A stretch of DNA of 64,000 nucleotides from Spinacia oleracea (lineage: Eukaryota; Streptophyta; Magnoliopsida; Caryophyllales; Amaranthaceae). The stretch covers positions 29,193,449 through 29,257,448 of the forward strand of contig NC_079491.1 in assembly GCF_020520425.1 (NCBI RefSeq), read 5' to 3'. Numbering within the stretch: the stretch's first letter is position 1; each line of letters starts with the position of its first letter. The notes under the pieces are model-generated. The model made no database searches. It saw only the letters and a program-made list of their open reading frames with translations, and was not told where the DNA came from. The position numbers were made by a program, and so were the translations under genes. Shown here in pieces: positions 1 to 11,619 of this stretch.

Positions 1-1098
1 CTTTTTCGGGACAAAAAATGATGATGTGGCATTCTTCATATTTTTAATGCCTACAGTAACTGAATGGTAAGACGATAAAACATCCGCAATTAAAAATCTT
101 AAACCAAGTGTGGTTTTCACAATTCAGTATCTTCTTAGTTTCCAAAGCCCACAACAACATTTCTCCAAGACACACATGTCAATTTATTTATCATACTGGT
201 TGCTCCAGTTAAAAATTAAATCTTTAATTACAAGTCTCCTTCATCAAACCACCTAACCCCTTCTTTATGTTGAAAGATTAAACCTCACACTTCTATATAC
301 CTCACAATTCTATATGCTCCCCATTTATCCCAGGGCCATGCACCACGAAATATAGACTACCCCTCAACCTCCTTATACATTCCTTCTAATTTCTAGATAT
401 GGAATACTCAAAGTAGCATCTTACTTCCAGAAACGGATATTTTGCATAGAAATTGCAGTTAAGACATTCCGCATTTTCCATATCACCCTCTTACTATCTT
501 ACAAAGAATTTACCACAGACATCCAAGTCACAGGCTTCCCAGCATTCACTACGGATGAGCAAAGAAAGGTCCAAGTGGATCAAGTGTGCGAAATCCAAGT
601 TTCTACAAGAAAAGAGAGTAAGAGAGAAGAAGCTGAAGAAGGGAGGAAGCATTCACCATGGCTACAACACAGAAAGAGAGAGAAGAGGTTAGTAGCTTCA
701 ATCAGATCTTTTATTCTGATTGAGAGAGGCGCGTCTGGGGATGACAATGGATAAGCTATGAACAGTTGAACACTTTATAAAAAAAATACCAGAAGAGCTG
801 ACTGTCAGCAAAATTGGTTCAACTGATCAAGGTGGGAAAAGAAGAGAGGACCTTTACTGATTTAACCAAAACCAAATTATTAAATTCACCTTAAATTCAA
901 GTAGGACAGCAGAGACCATTAACACGCTCACATCTGTCATCCTCAAAACAGAATAATCATAGTCTAAAACTCCAAAACTCAATCACTTCAACTCAAACAT
1001 ACACGTCTTATAAAGTACAACATCAAGTTCAGTCCACTGGACTAAAGATGAGAGGAACAAGCTGGAAGTCAGGATAAAAGCAGCAGTAAGAGACATAC
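1..1098 (-). other. intron 7 of the phosphoglycerate mutase gene (partial)
   Basis: A clear minus-strand donor (AAG then GTATGT) closes the last visible mutase exon at 1099. No peptide like the missing C-terminal part of the enzyme is found below it on the minus strand, so this stretch reads as intron running off the window. It contains only low-complexity AT-rich sequence and short spurious ORFs. I see no transposon structure in it. Confidence 0.7.
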
Positions 1099-4000
1099 CT
1101 TCACAGCTTCATCGGCAGCCTTGCAAGCAACAACTGTGGCTTCTACATCACCAGTGTGGCCGACCATATCACCATTGGGTATGTTGACACGGACCTGAAA
1201 TATATGAATAGTAACTTTTTAAAATAAAGCCTTACAAGGGTAAACCTTCTTCAAGGATGCTATGAAAAGAAAGTTCTGAATGACCTGATGGAATTTGCGG
1301 CTCAGAATGGCATCCCTTGCCTTTTCACCAATCTCCAGAGCCTTCATTAAAGGTTGGACATTGAAACTAATGCCACTATCACTAGGAATTTCAACATACT
1401 CCTCCATTTCAGAGTTAAAGTAACCTGAGCGATTCCCATTCCAGAAAAAGGTAACATGTCCAAACTTGACCGTTTCACTGTAACATGGAAAATATATCAT
1501 TTGAAACAAATTACAACCAGTGCGGATGCTTTAATCCCAACCAACCAACATTCAGAAAGAGGTAGACATCAACTAAGTTGACCCACCCCATCCCACCCCA
1601 TCCCCCATAGATACATCATACATCTTGCCGTTTACAACACATCAATAACAATAATATTGGATCTCCAACTGAAGTCTGAGCTTTACTGGCTCAAGGCCTT
1701 CAAATTAAACTAAAAAAAATAGTAATCAGGAGAGTTAATAACAGCCAAGAAAATGATCATGCCTAGAAACAACATAACTGTTTCAGACTCTCAGGTCTCA
1801 CACTGTCAACTCAAAACCATAAGGCGGGACTACATGAAGACTTCAAAAAAGTGAATGCAGGACGTAACTGATCTGGAAAAGGCATTACAGCAACTCAGCA
1901 AGTTACTCTTAAGTTAGACTTCATGTAAACACCATACATCACCAACATCTTTCATCCTTATTTGGCATGGAGAACGTAGAGGTAAGGTGTTCTTGACAGG
2001 CCATACTTTTATCTTAGCAAAGGTCAAAGACAAACAAAATAAGAAAGGCGGGGAGAAAAGGATTATATTCCAAACCTATTAATCAAAGTGCAACACTACT
2101 TCAACACGTTGAACTCTTATGAGCAGGCAAATTCATTTTGGAAGAGATCAAGTCAGATAAGTGGATAACATTACATAATAAAACCCTCAAACATGTTTAA
2201 CAACATATGAAACTATTAGGAATACAGAAGTACCAGAAGTCAGATATATTAGCAGATACGAAACCTCAAGAATCATTAATACTCACCTGCAAGCAAATGT
2301 CCGTACACCATTGTGAACTAAATATTCCCCAGAAGTTCTCTCGATTTCTGGAGGAGAAACAAGGTAATGATTTGGAAGCTTCAACTCGCCATCATATTGA
2401 AGCATACCAGCATAACGAATTTTAGGATATCGGACTCTGTCAAAGTTATCAAAATTTTCATATTCAAGTGCCTTTGCAAGCATAGTCATACGATCAGCTC
2501 GGAAATTAAAAGTGACAACAGCATCGCCATCAACTATTGGACCAACAGCCTTTTCATTATCATCCACAATAACAAAAGGTGGTAAGTACTGATCGTTAGC
2601 CTTAGTATCCTCCCTCAATTTCTTGACAGCATCCACCGCACTCCTGAACTTGTATGGAGCTTCACCGAGCACTTGAGCATCCCATCCTCGCTTCACAACC
2701 TCCCAATCATTCTACAAAACAAGGGACAAGATGCACTGACAGTTAAATGGAGTATAGACATACTTGGAAAAAACCCTGACTTATCATCTTATCAAGGTAA
2801 AAGTAAAACAGGAAATGAAAAACCAACATCGGCTACACCCATATCAAGGAAGCACCCTGCACAGTGCACACCCATAAGAAGGGACAAGCTGCGTATGGAG
2901 ACTATATAATAGGGGTTTGGGTTTGAAATAAGGGAGAAAATCCACAACGTTTTACAGCGTTTCAATGTCAGTCTAAGTCCAAAAGACCATATAATACATA
3001 GGAATATCACTGGAAATTGTCAATAAGGATCGAGCATTTGGGAACGCATCCAATCTAAATGCAGCCAACAACATTAATTTCACAGTATAGATGATCTCAC
3101 AGCCCTATTGATGTGTTAATTGCACTAACTAGCACTGCTTTAGGCAAGAAAGTCAAGAGTTTCATAGCCAGAAAGGATCCTATGGAAATAAATGTACACA
3201 ACCTCAGTAGCTAATACGGAGTAATAGTGTACAAGAGGTCAGTGATGAGCACAGGTTATGTGAAGTCGAATACTGACCTCATAACGATCCATGGTAACAT
3301 ACATGCGGCCACCACCAGAAGCAATCTGAGCATCAATACCTTTCTGGCGTAATTGTGTAAGATGGTTTTCAAGAGTTTCTACAAAGCCCACACTTGAACC
3401 ATCCAAAACATCACGGCCATCAGTAAGAATATGAACACGGATTTTCTTAGCACCACGATCAGCAGATCCTGTCAGTAACAACTGCAAACAAAAGAAAATA
3501 AATAAATACTTGAATAAATAAAATGAATTTTTGATAAGGAAGAATAAAGTAAAGAAAAGACCTGCAACTGATCAAGGCGAGAATGAACACCTCCATCACT
3601 GAGCAAGCCAATGAAATGCAGCGTGCCTGTTTCAAAGGAGTCCTTGATGTAATTAAAACCGTCTCCATCAAAAAGTTTAGATGAGGCAAGAGCTTTGTCA
3701 ACAAGCTTAGCCCTGCAAATTACAAATTACAAATTACAAATTGCAAAAGAAGCAGTACAGAATTAGAATTTAGAAATGAGGAGAAATGATAAGAGAAAGT
3801 AGAAAAAGAAGAGGCGGGCTTACCCTTGAGCATATATACGTCCAGCACCCAAAGCATTGTGGCCAACCTCACTGTTACCCATGTCATCTTCGGATGGAAG
3901 CCCAACTGCGGTACCATGAGCCCTAATTAACCTCCACTTTTCTGGGGCACCCTGGAATTTGATTTGATTTCAAAATCATCATCAAAATAAACAGAAGAAA

Positions 4001-4201
4001 TAACATCCAAATAAAAAGAAATAGAAATAGAGGTGAGACCTGCTTAAGGGAATCCATGGTAGGAGTTTCAGCGACATGGATACAGTTGTACTTATCAGGA
4101 TTAGCTTCGCCCCATCCATCAAGCACCACCAGCGCCAATATCTTATCTTTGGGAAGCTTTGGGTGATCTGCTAGTTTGAACGATAACCCCGAACTTCCCA
4201 T
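1099..4201 (-). CDS. PGM1: 2,3-bisphosphoglycerate-independent phosphoglycerate mutase (3'-partial)
   Basis: Cytosolic glycolytic enzyme that interconverts 3- and 2-phosphoglycerate with two Mn ions. Seven exons join in phase: 4201-4040, 3951-3824, 3712-3562, 3481-3278, 2711-2287, 1477-1285 and 1194-1099, all with GT-AG introns, giving 453 residues. The plant family is about 560 residues, so roughly 100 C-terminal residues, including the second metal-binding TADHGN region, lie beyond the left edge. Visible family motifs are VVLDGWG (N-terminal metal Asp), [15 protein letters not shown] with the phosphorylated Ser, [25 protein letters not shown] and FNFRADR. The start is the first ATG of exon 1, giving [10 protein letters not shown], as in plant orthologues. 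The gene symbol is by family resemblance only. Nothing in the visible part is broken. Confidence 0.95.
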
Positions 4202-5884
4202 CTCTCTTCTCTTTTCTTTTTTTGTGTTCCAGTTAACAACCTTTGAATTTTAATAGACGATACAGAATCTGAGATACAGCTTTGAGTTTTGAGAGCTTTG
4301 AGCTTTGGCTGGTGGTAATACGAGTAATGTCGCACTCAGTCTCAGGCTTATAATATTTTGATTTAAAAAGTGTGTTCTTTTTCTTTATCGTCTTTCTCTC
4401 ATTTGTCAATCCCGAATATTCGTTAAACAACCTACCTAATACGGAGTATTTTCTTATTCTTTACTTGGCACGCATTCTTGCTGGGAAGAGGCGTGCTTTT
4501 TGCCTTACATCTGAACAACGTCGTTTTTCCAATAGTAGGCCCAAGAGTGTAGCCTCGGTCGCAAGCCCGTGCACCAATGCGGGGCGTAGCAGCAGGCCTG
4601 CACACATCGCAAGCCCGTACACAAGCAACATCAGGCCCATGCGGGAAGCTTACAAAGCTATGCGCAGTGAACGTTCTGCGAGGCTCGACCCAAGCACAAC
4701 TTGGTGCTCGGGTTGTGCGTGTGTGCGATCCGGTCACAAGTTGTCGACTTAGGTTTCTTAGAATTAATCCAATGATTGGGGTCTAAATTTTATAAAAAAT
4801 CACTGATGAGGAGCTCATTTTTTTAGTCAAGAATTGGGACTTCATATCCTTTTCAGGTTAAAATTAACTATTGGAGTTAAAAAATGATAGATCCTCGAGT
4901 TAAGAAATATGGGGACAATATTTTATTTTTAAAAAAAAATACAAAGTAATTCATTATCTACGGAGTATTATTCTTACCATTTTCTCTCCTCCGATTCCTC
5001 TCTTCCATCAACTCATGATTATTGACTTATAAACTAAAGTGATGCACGACTAAAGTAATTCAACTTTAATCTAACCAATTCATATAATTGTTGAATAAAA
5101 TATATTTCATCAACTGAATTTAACCTTTAGAGGAATTCATTTTATTTGTCTCACCGAAGAAATTACGTTTGAATTAGAATGATACATGTCCTTGATTTTT
5201 TTCAAAAAAATTATACCAAAACAAATTAAGCCTGTACGAATCTAATTCATTATCTATTATTATTTTCACATGGGTTAATAATAAGGATTTTTTGTGATTT
5301 ACCACCTAAAAAATTTCCAAATTTTCGATTTACCACCTAAAAATCTCAAAGTTTTTAATTACCACCTAACAAAAAGTCATAGTTAGATGCAAACAAGGAT
5401 AAAACTCATATGCCAATCAAAACCTATTGAAGCGAACAATAAATTGTATGCCTCAACGGATAATACTTTGTTGAAGCGAACAATTAAATGTCCCCTTCAA
5501 CAAAAGTGAACAACAAAAATGTTCGCTTCAACAACCCTTAATAATGCTTGACCTGCGTAGACCGACGAATTCTTGACGCGTATTTCTCTATGTACGCTTC
5601 AACATGGGTTTTTTCTACTAGTGAAGTCAAAGTGTCCCTATTCTTTCGAAACGGAGAGAGTATAATAAAAAATTTATCTATTTTTTATTGATAAAATTTT
5701 TCATTTATTCCTCCAAAATCAATAATAACTATAAAGGTAACAATTTAACCTTTTAAAATGTTATATCCAATCATCTTTTTTTCATAATTATAAGGTGCTT
5801 ATCCATCCATTTTTTTCATAATATAAAAGTTTATAAAAAAAAGGTAAAAATTAACTCAAAATACTAAATTTATTATACACCTAG
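4202..5884. other. intergenic region upstream of the mutase gene
   Basis: The first 300 bases should hold the mutase promoter and 5' leader; no TATA box stands out. 4500-4745 is unusually GC-rich, with a repeated GCAAGCCCGT motif and an inverted CAAGCACAA/TTGGTGCTCG pair. 5285-5380 repeats TTACCACCTAA three times. 5395-5560 has several direct and inverted copies of TTGAAGCGAAC. A lone Stowaway-like end (ACGGAGAGAGTAT) lies near 5650. No gene is seen. Confidence 0.5.
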
Positions 5885-6380
5885 TTAGGAGCCGTTCCGA
5901 GTTAATCTCGTTGATTGGGAAATTTTTCCAATCAAATGACATTTTCGTAAATAATTGATGCTTTTATTACGAAAATGCCATTAAATTTGGGTTAAAGTAC
6001 AATGACATGTCATCAAATATGGGTCACATGTACGGCCATTATTGTATTTTCATAATACATCAACAACTATATAATATACAGTCAACAGCTCGTAATATAC
6101 AATAACCTTTTACTAATAAACAATCCACAACTATAAATAAAACAATCACTTACCAATAAACAATACTGCATTTAGTAATTTATCAGCAGTCATAAAATAT
6201 ACAGTCAACGATAGGTGGTATACAATCAACACCGAGTAATATACAATCAATAACTACAAATATACCGTCAACACCTAACATTTCTACAACCTACAGTTTT
6301 CAAGAACAATATTTACGAAAATGCCATTTGATTGAATTTTTTTTTCCCAATCACTGAGATTAACTCGGAATTTCTCCCTA
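5885..6380. mobile_element. terminal-inverted-repeat MITE, about 0.5 kb
   Basis: The ends are long imperfect inverted repeats. The left arm reads TTCCGAGTTAATCTC then ATTGGGAAA and CATTTTCGTAAATA. The right arm is its reverse complement with a few changes (GAGATTAACTCGGAA, TTTACGAAAATGCCATTTG). The interior has degenerate tandem repeats of ATATACAGTCAAC and ATATACAATCAAC. No coding sequence is present. The exact end and target duplication are unclear because CTAG occurs at both edges. Confidence 0.65.
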
Positions 6381-6638
6381 GTGTGTGCAAGACTAAAAAA
6401 TAATAAAAAAAAAATTAATAAAAAAAAATATTAGTGTTTCATGAGGTGTTTTTTTCACTAATTTCCCTAAGAAATGCAACCGGTGATAATTGGTGCCTCG
6501 CCTTTGGTGGTGGTCCCTCGTGAAAATCCCCTGTTTTAATTATACTTTTGCCACCAATAACCGACTTTCAATTAGTTTACCCTTCATTCAACCACCTGCA
6601 TCAACGGCGCAAACATCCTTATCCGCCTCCACTCTCTC

Positions 6639-7283
6639 ATGGATTCGCGACACCGGCGGCGGCCATCCGCTGACCGATTCCTCAACACTTTCTCTATCTC
6701 TCCTTCTTCCACCGATGCCGGCGATGAGCTGAGCGAAGACGACGTGTTCTTCACTGGCGCCAATTTCCAAAATCATCCTTCCACCTCCTCAACACCACCT
6801 CTGACTATCCTCAACCACAAAAATCATCGCCGCCATCAAAAATCATTCAATCCAGAGGCCTTTGGAATCCTTGCCGCATTGCCGGAATCTGGCGATGAAA
6901 CCCGATCGGTGTTGATCTCTCCTCCTCAGCCATCGTCTTCGAGGATGATTCCAAATGTTCCAAAGCCTTCTTTGGAACGACAGATCTTCTCTATGCCGGA
7001 GAAGTACCATCAGTCTGCTCCGATGAATGTTCCTTTGATGCCACAAGCGAAGGATACACGGCGTCTGAAAGGGAGCGCTTTTGGTTACGAGGTTGATGAC
7101 GATGGAGTTGATGATGATGATGATGGAGAGATGTTACCTCCTCACGAGATTGTGGCTCGGCAGATTGGGAAGTCGCCGGTGCTTTCTTGTTCTGTGCTTG
7201 AAGGTGCTGGGAGGACGTTGAAGGGTAGGGATCTGCGTCAGGTTCGAAACGCAGTGTTTCGCCAAACAGGTTTTATTGATTGA
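6639..7283 (+). CDS. S40/DUF584 senescence-regulator family protein
   Basis: Intronless 214-residue ORF. The C-terminal third is diagnostic of the plant senescence-regulator S40 family: LPPHEIVARQIGKSP, then a CSVLEGAGRTLKGRDL block and RNAVFRQTGFID at the extreme C-terminus. The N-terminal half is rich in Ser, Pro and His, and an acidic Asp run (about residues 146-160) precedes the conserved domain. S40 proteins are small, mostly nuclear proteins linked with leaf senescence and stress; the biochemical activity is not established. The ATG gives MDSRHRRRPSADRFL, a usual S40-like start with an N-terminal RxxSADRF element. The length is typical. It is on the opposite strand to the mutase gene and separated from it by a MITE. 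The exact paralogue cannot be set. Confidence 0.9.
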   Translation: MDSRHRRRPSADRFLNTFSISPSSTDAGDELSEDDVFFTGANFQNHPSTSSTPPLTILNHKNHRRHQKSFNPEAFGILAALPESGDETRSVLISPPQPSSSRMIPNVPKPSLERQIFSMPEKYHQSAPMNVPLMPQAKDTRRLKGSAFGYEVDDDGVDDDDDGEMLPPHEIVARQIGKSPVLSCSVLEGAGRTLKGRDLRQVRNAVFRQTGFID

Positions 7284-8959
7284 TAATTATTGTCCTCCGT
7301 ATTATCTAGTCTAGGTTATTTTGCCATTTTTTGCTTCTTTCTAAACTTTCGTAGTTTCGTAGGCTATTCTCAATTCTTAATTGATTGATTCCGTTTTGAG
7401 AGTTTGAATTGTGTGAAATCAATGCCTAAAGTTATGAGGATTTCTTGATTTGATTATTTCCTAATTCACGTTCTTTTTTTGTATCTTATTGATGCTGCCT
7501 TAATTGTACGAGTTAATATATTGATAATTTGAACCAATTCAAGTTCGGAGTATATGAAATCATATACAAAATCATTTATGACTCTAATATGAAATCATAT
7601 ACTCCGTGCTTCCTATTACTCTAAACGCTAAAGAACATACAATTTTGGAACAAAATATTCACGTTTCAAAATTATTTTAACTGTGATGTTGTCTTTTGAA
7701 TTCACAATACGAAACTAAATTGAAATTCGAAACCCTGTTATGCAGTTATTCAGTACAAGTTTAAATAGCCCCAAACCAAGGGTTCTGCTGATAATATGAT
7801 CATTAGGTTTGGCATCAGGAGTACTTTAAGTATTTGTAATTTGGCAATTAGAAGTTTAGAACTATAAAGTACTTCGCATGAAGTTATATACAATGGAGTC
7901 GTCTGTTAGTGCTGCATATAGTTTCTTTTTATGTCCCTTGAGATTTGGGTGAAGTTAGATTCCATGGAAATTCCCAGCTGACCATGGTGTTTCATAGCTT
8001 TATGACGCGGTGGCATTTCACACGTTTTATCTTCCATGGAGTTCGTTGCAACTCTTGCAAATTCAAATTAACTCCAATTGCTAGATCAGTTCATCCTCTA
8101 TAACGGTGGCTTGGTGCTTTTAAATTGTATCTAGCGGACCAACATTAAGCGAGTAGAATCCCTGTATCTCTCGGTCAACAGCTTCTAGTATTTTCTTTAT
8201 AAGCTTGTTTTATACTGCTGTCCTCAGCTTTCTAGATCCTTGCTCCAAGTGCAGGTTTGGAATGCAAGTTGCATTTTGATTTTACATCTTACAACTTGTT
8301 CCAGGTACTTTTATTGCTTTTAAACTCCCAAGAAGTGAGTATTTGCTAAGTTGCTAGCAGTTTTGCTTACTAGTCTTTCTTGATCAGTATAGGTATATAT
8401 GCTGCTTTTTATAGGACTGCGTGGTTCAAAGTATGTCTGTTGGATGAAGATGAATTAGTTGTTACGTTAAAGGGGCGTTTGGTTTGCAGAGAAAAAGCCC
8501 TAAGAAGAAACCTGATAAATATTGCTCTTATTTTATTGTGCTCTTTTACCTTTAAGTTGTTTGCGGTTAAGGAAAATGCCATAGAGCAATTTCTAACCGG
8601 AGGTTGTTCCGACAGTAGTTGATGTCATAGCAGAGCATGCCCTGCCTCCAGTGGAAGTGTGGAGCCTTGGTGTTGATGGTTTCTTTTCTGTGTGTGTGTG
8701 TGGTAATATATAGTCTTTCAGTCCTCCATTTATATCCATAGGCATAGGTTCGTTCTGTTTGAATCTTGGATTTAGAAAGCTGCTTTCCGGTGTTTAAAAG
8801 GCAGTTGTCTACTTTTCATGATAAGTTGAACATAATTTGAAGATTCATTCTCTTTGTCTTACAACTTGCAACCACCACATGTAATTTAGGTTTAAGTGTT
8901 TCGGTTGATAATAATACTCCTTTCATAGAATGGTTTCGTCACTCCTTTTTCAACTGCCG
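7284..8959. other. 3' flank of the S40 gene, no gene recognised
   Basis: The first few hundred bases are likely the S40 3' UTR and downstream AT-rich DNA, with CCTCCGTATTATC and several CGGAGTAT footprints (7300, 7549, 7596). From 7900 to 8950 the sequence is less biased and looks like ordinary plant intergenic or intronic DNA. Its ORFs show no recognisable family and no acceptable exon chain. Confidence 0.5.
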
Positions 8960-9660
8960 CATTAACACGGGAATGAGTCCTCTCCTCTTTCCTCGTTCAT
9001 TGCTTCTCTGTGGTGTATTTGGCTGATTCGAAATGCGATTAGGTTCAAAGGAGATGGTTTCTCAGTTGAGTTGTTTATGTCCATGTCTGCATCTTGGTAT
9101 ATGAGATCGACTCGAGCTAGCCAAATGCTTGCTACCTCTGTTCGTGTTTTGCCTTCTCATTCTCAACATGTTACTCCCCCCTCTAATTTCCGGCTCAGGG
9201 GTTCGTCTTCATCTGAGGTTTCTTCTGTCCTTATTTTGGATGGAGCTTGGGTTCAACAGGGGAATAGGGCGGGTGTGGGTTGGGTTCTTCAAGATTTCCC
9301 ATCTCAGGAGCAGTGAGGGGAGGTAGTCAAGCTTGTTTGCTCTCTTCAGCTGTTCATGCTGAAATGTTTGCCTGTTATTTTTGGGACTTCGTCATGCCAT
9401 CCAGCGTCGTATACAGAAGCTTCTTATTGCATCAGATTCATCTGTTTTGGTTTCCATCCTAGCAGGACACACTTCTTCTCCTTTATCTATTTCCTGGTTG
9501 GTTCAAGACGTGAAAGCAGCTCATCAGCAATTTCTCCTCCTGCTTGGTCTCGAAGGTGCCCAGATCTAGCTTTCTTGGCTAGGGAGCGTCGACATCTTCA
9601 CTTACGTTTTTAGTTTCTTTGTGTTTTTCCGTTATTTTTTGTACTCTTTGTAAAAAAAAA
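8960..9660 (+). pseudogene. decayed LINE fragment: RNase H end and A-rich tail
   Basis: Pieces in different frames match the C-terminus of plant L1-type ORF2 with RNase H. Around 8990-9050 the reading LWCIWLIRNAIRFKG is typical of the segment after the zinc-finger region. 9230-9300 gives ILDGAWVQQGNRAGVGWVL, the first RNase H Asp strand. 9350-9570 in another frame gives AVHAEMFACYFGLRHA, then IASDSSVLVSIL. A stop after SQEQ and at least one frameshift show it is dead. An A run at 9652-9661 may be the poly(A) tail. Upstream RT and endonuclease sequence is absent, so it is 5'-truncated. Confidence 0.75.
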
Positions 9661-10028
9661 ATTGCAAACACCACTTTCACAGGTGTAGTTAAAAGTTAAA
9701 ACTGCCCTCTAAGAAATCCATAGTAATTAGTAATGGCTGATTTTGTTTCTAAATTATGTAATTACTTGAAAGTTTATGTTATGTATAGAAAAGTGGCTAA
9801 TCATAGAGGATTTCAAGTGCAGTACCAACTTCTATTGATACTTATTTATAGTTTTAACTTTTAAGACAGGATTTTGTAGTTAAAGTAGGGATTTTTTTGT
9901 CATTTAACACCTTAACAAAATCAATTTTTATAATTTAACATCTTATTTAATTTTTATTATATTTAAACACCCTAGGAAAAAAATTCGACACCACTTAATG
10001 ATGTGATCTAAGGAAACATTTTAGAGAA
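9661..10028. other. AT-rich spacer, no gene
   Basis: AT-rich DNA between the LINE fragment and the Helitron-like insertion. It contains no open frame of interest, no paired inverted repeats that I could match and no RNA gene. Confidence 0.5.
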
Positions 10029-10426
10029 TCTATTACTATATACTAAAAGAGACACCAGGAATGACACGTGTCAATTCCTGGTGCGACTCGAAAAAATCCT
10101 TTCCTTAAAAAAATATTTACTTTATTTTCTCTCCTTTTATATAAATGTTTATTAAACAAATTTGGTAATATTTAGTCAGATCTTCATATCAATAATAATA
10201 TTTTGTTCATATTAAGCATATAAAATATTTAATTCGGTCAAATCATCATATTAAACATATAAAATATATAATACGTAATAGAGCGGATATTGTATATTAT
10301 ATGATAAAATGAGTACGTTCGAGATTTATTAATTACGCAATAGATTTAAGGGATAAATATTTCAGTTAAAAAAGATAGTCAATTAATAATTTTCAAATAA
10401 CCGTGCGGGCACGAGACCTATTCTAG
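10029..10426 (+). mobile_element. short non-autonomous Helitron-like element
   Basis: The left end begins TCTATTACTATATAC after an A, in line with the Helitron 5' TC terminus. Just inside is a hairpin formed by CACCAGGAAT and ATTCCTGGTG around GACACGTGTC. The right end has the hairpin CGTGC-GG-GCACG, followed about ten bases later by CTAG, matching the Helitron CTRR terminus. No Rep/helicase coding is present. The base after CTAG is A rather than the usual T, and a second element is inserted right there, so the 3' junction is disturbed. Confidence 0.6.
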
Positions 10427-10429
10427 ATA

Positions 10430-10757
10430 CGAAAATGATAAAGGTCGCAACATGCGACCTTTAAGCCGTGTCACAATGATGACATTGCATGCTTATGTGT
10501 CATGATTTAAATTGGAATCTAAAATATTTAATTTATATATCTTATTATACATGTTTAAAATAAAGGTAGAAAAACCTTAATATTCTAATTTGTTTCTTTC
10601 TTTATACCGATTACCTTATTTACATATTTTCATAGTAAAAATTTTGCATTGATAGTAAAAATATTATGATGACTCATAGCGTACGTGGCGCCTATATGCA
10701 CCAATTAAACTTCGACAACTAAATGTTGTCGCAATTTACGACCTTTATCATCACCCA
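10430..10757. mobile_element. TIR MITE with 8-bp target duplication TCTAGATA
   Basis: Perfect direct repeats TCTAGATA flank it at 10422-10429 and 10758-10765. The ends share an inverted ATGATAAAGGTCG core (10435-10447 and its complement CGACCTTTATCAT near 10738-10750). The 328-bp interior has a second inverted pair around GCGACCTTT and no ORF. The size and target duplication suggest a hAT- or Mutator-type MITE. It landed exactly at the CTAG terminus of the Helitron-like element. Confidence 0.7.
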
Positions 10758-11149
10758 TCTAGATAAACTAAAAATGTGAAAGCACATTTCTTCAAAATTT
10801 AATTAACATGACCAATATCCTATTTGTATACAAATAATTCTTCCTAACCTAGACAGGTGTAGTCCTTAAAATGTACCCCTGTTATCCATCTTGAATGTAT
10901 TTTGACATTTGAAAACTTAAGATGCCATAGTGGTTGGTTCACAGCCATCAATCATCATGGACACAAGCCAAAACATCTCTATAATTTCTAGAAATTGTGA
11001 AGAAATCGTATACGTTACCATCGCTGCTCTTCTTGTACTCCAATAGCAGAGATGAACGGTTAAATGCAGTGAGCTTCATAAACCCAAAATCATGGTCCTT
11101 GACTCCTTGTAGAGACTCCGAGTCTCAAAGGAGTATTTTTAATCAAAAT
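10758..11149. other. spacer, no gene
   Basis: A mixed AT-rich stretch between a MITE and a Copia remnant. No open frame with a family signature was found. Confidence 0.45.
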
Positions 11150-11610
11150 TAAGCGATGTGCATTTTTAATTAACTCATTAATTAATCGAAACGCATTTAT
11201 TAGACTTCTTTTTAAATACATTTAATAATCTTTCACGTTTCTTAAGGGACAAGTGTACATTTCCTAATTCCTCTATCACCTGAACATAAGGTAAAACTAG
11301 TCCTCCTTATTACGTCCAGAGGTATACCTCTGTGTCAGAGTTCAAGTGATCAACTAAACAGATGACCATAGCTTATGATCAACCTAAGCACGGTCATGCA
11401 TTTTACAGTTTCTAGCTCTCGGAGTGACCTTGTACAACTTTTGACATCTCTTCCCGATTTATGGGAGGACAATTCCGATCATCTTGAGATTATACTTTGT
11501 TTAATAGGTGATAACCCAATCGTTGTCTTTATAGCCTCCTTTTACGTAAGCATATCAGAAACAAGTAATCTCAAATCACTCAGGTATTGAAAATTAATGT
11601 CTAATAACTT
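11150..11610 (-). mobile_element. Copia remnant spanning the LTR / 3' untranslated junction
   Basis: This stretch aligns almost base for base with 60890-61390, the inner LTR edge plus 3' untranslated region of the Copia element at the right end of the window. Shared blocks include GGGACAAGTG, GAACATAAGGTAA, CATGCATTT, AGTTTCTAGCTCTC, CCCGATTTATGGGAGGACAA and AATCTCAAATCACTCAGG. It has no polyprotein and no complete LTR. It is an old truncated piece in the same orientation as the right-hand copy. Confidence 0.85.
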
Positions 11611-11619
11611 GTCTATTTA

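Noticed and set aside
4372-4786. Overlapping ORFs of 69-126 codons on both strands upstream of the mutase gene
   Set aside because: They arise from the GC-rich repeat patch, where stop codons are rare, and resemble no family; no splice or promoter context supports them.
11375-11590. Plus-strand ORF shared with 61144-61368 (both start M-I and contain MHFTVSSS)
   Set aside because: The similarity comes from nucleotide conservation of the Copia 3' region; the two frames diverge by frameshift after about 25 codons, so a conserved protein is unlikely.
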